A stretch of 64,000 bases of DNA, from NCBI RefSeq assembly GCF_015645445.1, contig NZ_JADOGI010000002.1, positions 1 to 64,000 on the forward strand. Reading direction: 5' to 3'. Position numbers and translations under genes: made by a program. Positions within the stretch are counted from its first letter, which is position 1, and every line of letters begins with the position of its first letter. Origin of the DNA: Nonomuraea cypriaca. Lineage in GTDB: Bacteria; Actinomycetota; Actinomycetes; Streptosporangiales; Streptosporangiaceae. This document shows positions 60,252-64,000 of this stretch, piece by piece. The notes under the pieces were generated by a model that saw only the letters and a list, made by a program, of their open reading frames with translations, ran no database searches and was not told the origin of the DNA.

Positions 60252-61051
60252 ACACCCTGCAACTGGCGATGACCGACGGCGTGACGATCGCCAAGCGCAA
60301 CGCGCTGAAGATCAGGCGGGCACCGGACCTGCTGGGCGGCGTGGTCCTGCTCCCGATCGTGTTCGTGCTGCTGTTCTCCTACGTCTTCGGCAGCATGATC
60401 AGCCTGCCCGGCATGTCGTACGGGGAATACATGGTCCCCGGGATCTTCGTCATGACGATCGTCCAGAGCGCGCAGATCACCGGCTACACGCTGACGCAGG
60501 ACCTGCAGAAGGGCATCTTCGACCGCTACCGCACGCTGCCGATGTCGCCCTCGGCGGTGCTGACCGGCCAGACCGTCAGCGACGTGATCATGAACGTGAC
60601 CAGCATCGTCACCATGGCGCTGGTCGGGCTGCTCGTCGGGTGGCGAATCCACACCTCGCCGTTCGAGGCCGCCCTGGGCTTCCTGACGCTGCTGCTGTTC
60701 GCGTACGCCTTCTCGTGGGTGACGGCGACCGTCGCGCTGGCCCTGCGCACGCCGGAGGTCTTCAACAACGTGGCCACCCTCGTGTCGCTCCCCTTGATCT
60801 TCCTGTCCAACGCCTTCGCCGACAGCGCGCGCCTGCCCGGCCCGCTGAAGCCGATCGCGGAATGGAACCCCGTCTCCACGCTCGTCCAGGCCGCCCGCGA
60901 GCTGTTCGGCAACACCAACGCGGCCATGCCGGTGTCCGGCGCCTGGCCGCTGCGGCACGCGGTGACGGCGTCGCTGCTGTGGTCGGCCCTGCTCCTGGTG
61001 GTGTTCGTGCCGCTGGCCACGCGGCTGTACAAGAGGGCTGTCAGCCGATGA
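60248..61051 (+). CDS. ABC-2 type permease, DrrB type
   Basis: A 267-aa membrane protein from ATG 60248 with six membrane segments. The ABC2 pattern is clear: APDLLGGVVLLPIVFVLLFSYVFG in TM1, YGEYMVPGIFVMTIVQSAQITGY, the intracellular DLQKGIFDRYRTLPMSPSAVLTGQTVSD, and PLIFLSNAFADSARLPGPLKPIAEWNPVSTLVQAARELFG before the last segment. It forms the export pore with the ATPase upstream. Confidence 0.9.
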   Translation: MNTLQLAMTDGVTIAKRNALKIRRAPDLLGGVVLLPIVFVLLFSYVFGSMISLPGMSYGEYMVPGIFVMTIVQSAQITGYTLTQDLQKGIFDRYRTLPMSPSAVLTGQTVSDVIMNVTSIVTMALVGLLVGWRIHTSPFEAALGFLTLLLFAYAFSWVTATVALALRTPEVFNNVATLVSLPLIFLSNAFADSARLPGPLKPIAEWNPVSTLVQAARELFGNTNAAMPVSGAWPLRHAVTASLLWSALLLVVFVPLATRLYKRAVSR

Positions 61052-61185
61052 CCCCGCGCGAGGCGACCGGGGGCGTGGTCGTGACCTGCAAGGCAACCGA
61101 CCATCGACGTCCGGGCAGACCGCACGTGCAGGTCACCGGAGAGCTCACCTGCGGCCGCCTGGCCGTCCGCGGCCCTCGCAGGTGA
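61048..61185 (+). CDS. Possible 45-aa ORF after the permease
   Basis: An ATG overlaps the permease stop as ATGA and opens 45 codons (TPREATGGVVVTCKATDHRR, ending RGPRR). The position suggests translational coupling, but the sequence has no recognised motif and may simply be read-through of GC-rich spacer or the start of a lost gene. Confidence 0.3.
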   Translation: MTPREATGGVVVTCKATDHRRPGRPHVQVTGELTCGRLAVRGPRR

Positions 61186-61230
61186 TTCACTACGGCGATC
61201 GGCGGCCGTGTGGTCTCGGAGTCCGGGAGG

Positions 61231-61362
61231 TCAGGGGCACAGGGCGGCGATCAGCCCGTACTCGATGGCTGTCGCGGCGTTGGCGGGTCCGGCGGCGTGG
61301 CCGGTGAACAGCGCCAGCGCCGAGACGGTAAGGGCGAGCAGCGCGGGGAATCGTCTGGCCAT
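61231..61362 (-). CDS. 43-aa secreted peptide with Flp-pilin-like end
   Basis: A short minus-strand gene with a good ribosome site (GGAGG six bases before ATG 61362). Residues 1-30 form a signal peptide (MARRFPALLALTVSALALFT, ending AANAA-like after GPAN). The remaining TAIEYGLIAALCP matches the conserved start of Flp-type pilins (TAIEYGLIAAL) but stops where the pilin helix would continue. Either it is a truncated Flp pilin with a replaced leader or a small secreted peptide that resembles it by chance. No tad genes are nearby. Confidence 0.55.
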   Translation of the reverse strand: MARRFPALLALTVSALALFTGHAAGPANAATAIEYGLIAALCP

Positions 61363-61791
61363 GGAGTGCCTCCATTCGGGTCTCTGCCCCGCATTCGGGC
61401 AACGGACCGGTCCGGATCGCAGTGAGAAGCACCTGTGATGATGACGTTATCTTTCCTCGCTCAGTCCGGGCGACGTGTCGACGGCCGGCAAGCAGCTCAC
61501 CACCTGAGCCCTCTCCACCGGAACAGGTGCTCGAGGTAGTGGTCGATGGTCGCGCGCGGCCCGGTTCCAGTGTGTTTGCTGAAGGGGCTGACCTGTGTAA
61601 ACAGCGGTCGGAAGCGGTATGACCAGGTGATCTTCAGGAAAGCGGCGTAAAGTCACCTGTCGCCGTCCCCGAGCCGACCGCCAAGGAGCGCCACCACGCA
61701 TGTCCGCATATCCCCGAGGACTCACGCGCACGCCGGAGGGCGGGGCCGATCAGTGGCCCGGACTCCGCCTGAGCCCGCTGATGGTGGCGGC
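61363..61791. other. Intergenic region before the GT2/coiled-coil gene
   Basis: About 390-430 bases without a convincing gene. CAGGTGA (61624-61630) and TCACCTG (61653-61659) form a 7-bp inverted repeat around a possible -10 box TAAAGT (61648-61653). The remaining frames on both strands have no family resemblance. Confidence 0.5.
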
Positions 61792-63408
61792 GTGAAGCGG
61801 GTACGCGGCAACGACTACAGAGTCCTTGAGCCGCCTGAGCACTTCACCCCCGAGTTGCGGGTCAGCGTGATCATCCCGGCCTACGGCGCCCAGAACAAAC
61901 TGGACCTGGTGTTGCAGGGGCTGGCGCGGCAGACGTACCCGGCGGAGCTGACCGAGATCATCGTCGTGGACAACGGCAGCGTGCCCCCGCTGCGGCTCCC
62001 GGCCGGGGTGGACGCCCGGTTGGTCCGCTGCGAGGAGCCCGGGCGCGCCAGCGCGCGCAACGCCGGGCTGGCCGAGGCCGTGGGCGACGTCATCCACTGG
62101 CTCGACTCCGACGTGGTGCTCACTCCTGGGGCGATCGAGGCGCACATGCGCTGGCATCACGCCGCCCCGTACCTCTCCGTCACCGGCTACATCAGGTTCA
62201 CCGAGGTCGAGCCGCCGGCGGTCCTTCCCGACGACCTGGAGCAGGCGTTCGAGCCGGCCGAGCCGCACGCCTGGCTCGTCGGTCTGGTCGAGCGCACCGA
62301 CGGCCTCACCGCCTACTCGCCGCGCCCGTTCAGCCTGCACGTCGGCGGCGCCACCTCGGTCAGTGCCCGCCTGGTCGAGGCCGCCGGCCCCATGGACGAC
62401 GAGCTGATCGTCGGCCAGGACACCGAGATGGGCTACCGCCTGGCGCAGGCCGGAGCGGTGTTCGTGCCCGAGCCGCGGGCCCGCGCCTACCATCTGGGCC
62501 CCACCATGCGGATGCGGCACCAGAAGCGCATCGACCGGGTCAGCCATGCCTTCGTCGCCGACCGCATCCCCGCCTACCAGTGGCTGCGCACGCATCCGTA
62601 CCGGCAGTGGAAGATCCCCAACGTGACGGCCGTCCTGGACGGCACGGCCGGCTACGAGGCCGTCCGCGCCGCCGTGGACGCGTTACTCGCCGGCACGGTC
62701 ACGGACCTGTCCGTTGTCCTGGTCGGGCCGTGGGACAAGCTCGACCGTGACCGCCGCGCCCCGCTCAAGGACCCGGACCTCGACCTCGTGCTGGTCCAGG
62801 GGCACTACGAGCACGAGAGCCGCGTGCGCCTGGTGGTCGAGGAGGAGGTGCACCCGTCCGTCCCCTTCGTCCTGCGGCTGCCGCCGGGCTGGGTGCCCGG
62901 CGAGGACAGCGTGAGCCGGCTGCTCAACGTGGCCCGCGCCGACGGGGCGGGCCTGGTCAACGTGCTGCTGGAGGAGACGCCCGAGGGGGTCGTGCCGGCG
63001 CGGCTCGAACGCGTGTCCGCCTTCGCCCGCGCCCGCCTGGTGGCCCGGCCCGGCGAGCCGCTCGACGACGCCGTGGACGACGTCTCCGCCGTCCGGTGGG
63101 TCGAGGGGGAGAAGTACGGTTTCACCCGCGAGCCCGCCGAGCTGCACGGGCGGCGGGCCGCCTACCAGGCCGGGACCCAGGCCGCGGCGGAGGCCGCCCG
63201 CCTGGCCAAGGAGACCGAGCGGCTGCGCGCCCAGGTCGCCAAGTGGCGCGACGAGGCGGCGCGCTGGCGCAAGAGCGCCGTGGAGCTTCGCCGCGAGGTC
63301 GGCACGCTGCGCCGCCAGGTCCACGCGGCCACCCGTGCCCAGCGCGGCATGCGCGCCATCCTGTCCGGCACGGTGAAACGCGCCCTCCGCCGCAAACCGC
63401 TCACCTGA
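61792..63408 (+). CDS. GT2 glycosyltransferase with C-terminal coiled coil
   Basis: A 538-aa protein (GTG 61792; GTG 61753 would add 13 residues). GT-A domain at ~20-260: SVIIPAYGAQNKLDLVLQGL, VVDNGSVPPL, GRASARNAGLAEAVGDVIHWLDSDVVLTP with the metal-binding DSD, and GATSVSARLVEAAGPMDDELIVGQDTEMGYRL with the catalytic base segment. A second alpha/beta region (~280-420) resembles a degraded second GT fold. Residues ~455-520 are a Lys/Arg/Glu-rich coiled coil. It is probably cytoplasmic and works on a cell-envelope glycan (inference). No operon partner. Confidence 0.85.
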   Translation: MKRVRGNDYRVLEPPEHFTPELRVSVIIPAYGAQNKLDLVLQGLARQTYPAELTEIIVVDNGSVPPLRLPAGVDARLVRCEEPGRASARNAGLAEAVGDVIHWLDSDVVLTPGAIEAHMRWHHAAPYLSVTGYIRFTEVEPPAVLPDDLEQAFEPAEPHAWLVGLVERTDGLTAYSPRPFSLHVGGATSVSARLVEAAGPMDDELIVGQDTEMGYRLAQAGAVFVPEPRARAYHLGPTMRMRHQKRIDRVSHAFVADRIPAYQWLRTHPYRQWKIPNVTAVLDGTAGYEAVRAAVDALLAGTVTDLSVVLVGPWDKLDRDRRAPLKDPDLDLVLVQGHYEHESRVRLVVEEEVHPSVPFVLRLPPGWVPGEDSVSRLLNVARADGAGLVNVLLEETPEGVVPARLERVSAFARARLVARPGEPLDDAVDDVSAVRWVEGEKYGFTREPAELHGRRAAYQAGTQAAAEAARLAKETERLRAQVAKWRDEAARWRKSAVELRREVGTLRRQVHAATRAQRGMRAILSGTVKRALRRKPLT

Positions 63409-63472
63409 TCACTCCTGACGGCGAAGCGCCGAGTCGCCGCGCGGACCGCCGAAGTGATGGGTTACTCTCGTT

Positions 63473-63494
63473 TTGATGACACGCTGTCAGTCAA
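63473..63494. promoter_or_regulatory. Inverted repeat upstream of the second P450
   Basis: TGACAcgcTGTCA at 63477-63489 is a perfect inverted repeat with flanks TTGA and TCAA that continue the symmetry after one extra base. It lies about 40 bases before the P450 start, a typical place for a TetR-type repressor site. Confidence 0.55.
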
Positions 63495-63528
63495 GTACGA
63501 CCGAGGCCGACTCCTCTCGGGAGATGAC

Positions 63529-64000
63529 ATGAGCGATTCCGTGACGTTGCCCCTGCACATGCGGCGCAACGCGTTCGATCCCGACCCCGAGCTGTCGGCG
63601 ATGCGCGACGAGGAGGGCGTCCGGCGGGTGCCCACCATGTTCGGGGTCGACGCCTGGGTCGTCAGCCGCCACGCCGACGTCCGCGAGGTGCTCGGGGACG
63701 CCACGCGCTTCAGCAACGCCCAGCGCGTCTTCAGCCCGGTCGGCGGGCCGGAGTACACCGAGGAGCAGCTCGCGACGATGCGGGCGGGCAACCTGCTCGC
63801 CTTCGACCCGCCCGAGCACACCCGGCTGCGCCGCATCCTGACGCCGGAGTTCACCATGCGGCGGATGCGCCGCCTGGAGCCGCGCATTCACGAGATCGTC
63901 CAGGAGCACCTGGACGCGATGGAGCGCACCGGATCGCCGGTCGACCTGGTCTCCGCCTTCGCCCTGCCGATCCCCTCCCTGGTCATCTGCGAGTTGCTGG
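63529..64000 (+). CDS. Cytochrome P450, N-terminal part (runs off the window)
   Basis: The frame from ATG 63529 (GGGAG upstream) is open to the end of the window and covers the first ~157 residues of a bacterial P450: VPTMFGVDAWVVSRHADVREVLGD, the C-helix heme-propionate contact LAFDPPEHTRLRRILTPEFT, and FALPIPSLVICELL leading into the F-helix region. I-helix, ExxR and heme loop lie beyond the window. It appears to start a unit of its own with an upstream inverted repeat. Confidence 0.9.
   Translation, partial: MSDSVTLPLHMRRNAFDPDPELSAMRDEEGVRRVPTMFGVDAWVVSRHADVREVLGDATRFSNAQRVFSPVGGPEYTEEQLATMRAGNLLAFDPPEHTRLRRILTPEFTMRRMRRLEPRIHEIVQEHLDAMERTGSPVDLVSAFALPIPSLVICELL

Noticed and set aside
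1-64000. tRNA, rRNA, riboswitch or insertion-sequence signals
   Set aside because: I saw no cloverleaf, rRNA-like, transposase or terminal-inverted-repeat structure that I could support by reading; a covariance-model search (Infernal/tRNAscan-SE) would decide for small RNAs.

Overview
The window is a very GC-rich stretch of actinomycete chromosome. GTG and TTG starts, leaderless-looking promoters, many Tat signal peptides, a DrrAB-type ABC pair, paired P450 and ferredoxin genes and a LAL-type LuxR regulator suggest a soil actinomycete, most likely in or near the Streptosporangiales (inference; no rRNA or marker gene is present). I see no RNA genes, insertion sequences, prophage or CRISPR array.

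Layout. (1) 0.1-3.5 kb: a Rieske ring-hydroxylating oxygenase operon (reductase, alpha, beta, ferredoxin) behind a promoter that overlaps a GntR-type palindrome. (2) 3.5-10.6 kb: a MerR regulator with a frameshift and its divergent MFS drug exporter, then an eroded patch (TetR tail, membrane-protein piece, acetyltransferase, SMP-30 remnant, broken ferredoxin-reductase fusion) around an intact DUF2264 gene. (3) 10.6-15.4 kb: an intact P450, then three exported proteins: a Tat PLP-fold SelA/DgaE-like enzyme with an extra beta-rich domain, a Tat RidA protein and a signal-bearing amidohydrolase. (4) 15.5-25.3 kb: a long minus-strand sugar-acid operon between two similar LysR genes (MFS importer, RraA-like, KDG kinase, Tat mannonate-dehydratase-like protein, divergent chaperonin, SDR, cupin, LysR). 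(5) 25.7-35.7 kb: LAL regulator, sulfite-oxidase-like enzyme, Tat M28 peptidase, two PH-domain membrane proteins, a small membrane protein, and a divergent two-component system. (6) 35.7-46.2 kb: an amino-sugar/sugar-acid regulon. A divergent LacI regulator sits between AGE-NagB-ManD-polyol dehydrogenase (minus) and SIS-ceramidase-like-NagA-SSS symporter (plus). An identical 15-bp operator lies in front of each arm. (7) 46.2-50.5 kb: WD40 remnant, WYL regulator, epoxide hydrolase, lipoprotein, truncated cupin, methyltransferase. (8) 50.9-56.7 kb: a glycosylation/redox operon (GT2, DUF2064, epimerase with a Cys-rich insert, membrane mannosyltransferase-like, cytochrome b561-Moco fusion, membrane protein). 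(9) 56.7-64 kb: quinone-reductase-like MDR, RHH-DUF4097-DrrAB operon, a 43-aa secreted peptide, a GT2 with coiled coil, and the start of a second P450.

Two features cut across the window. Short tandem repeats repeatedly arise from the 3' ends of genes and carry the stop codon in each copy (3.5, 5.5, 25.3, 35.65 and 42.2 kb); related in-frame repeats sit inside proteins of the 17-21 kb operon. Small deletions have also broken several genes between 3.5 and 10.6 kb. The most interesting candidate system is the exported PLP enzyme/RidA/amidohydrolase trio, together with the exported dehydratase and the chaperonin nearby. It looks like sugar-acid or amino-acid chemistry moved outside the cytoplasm.
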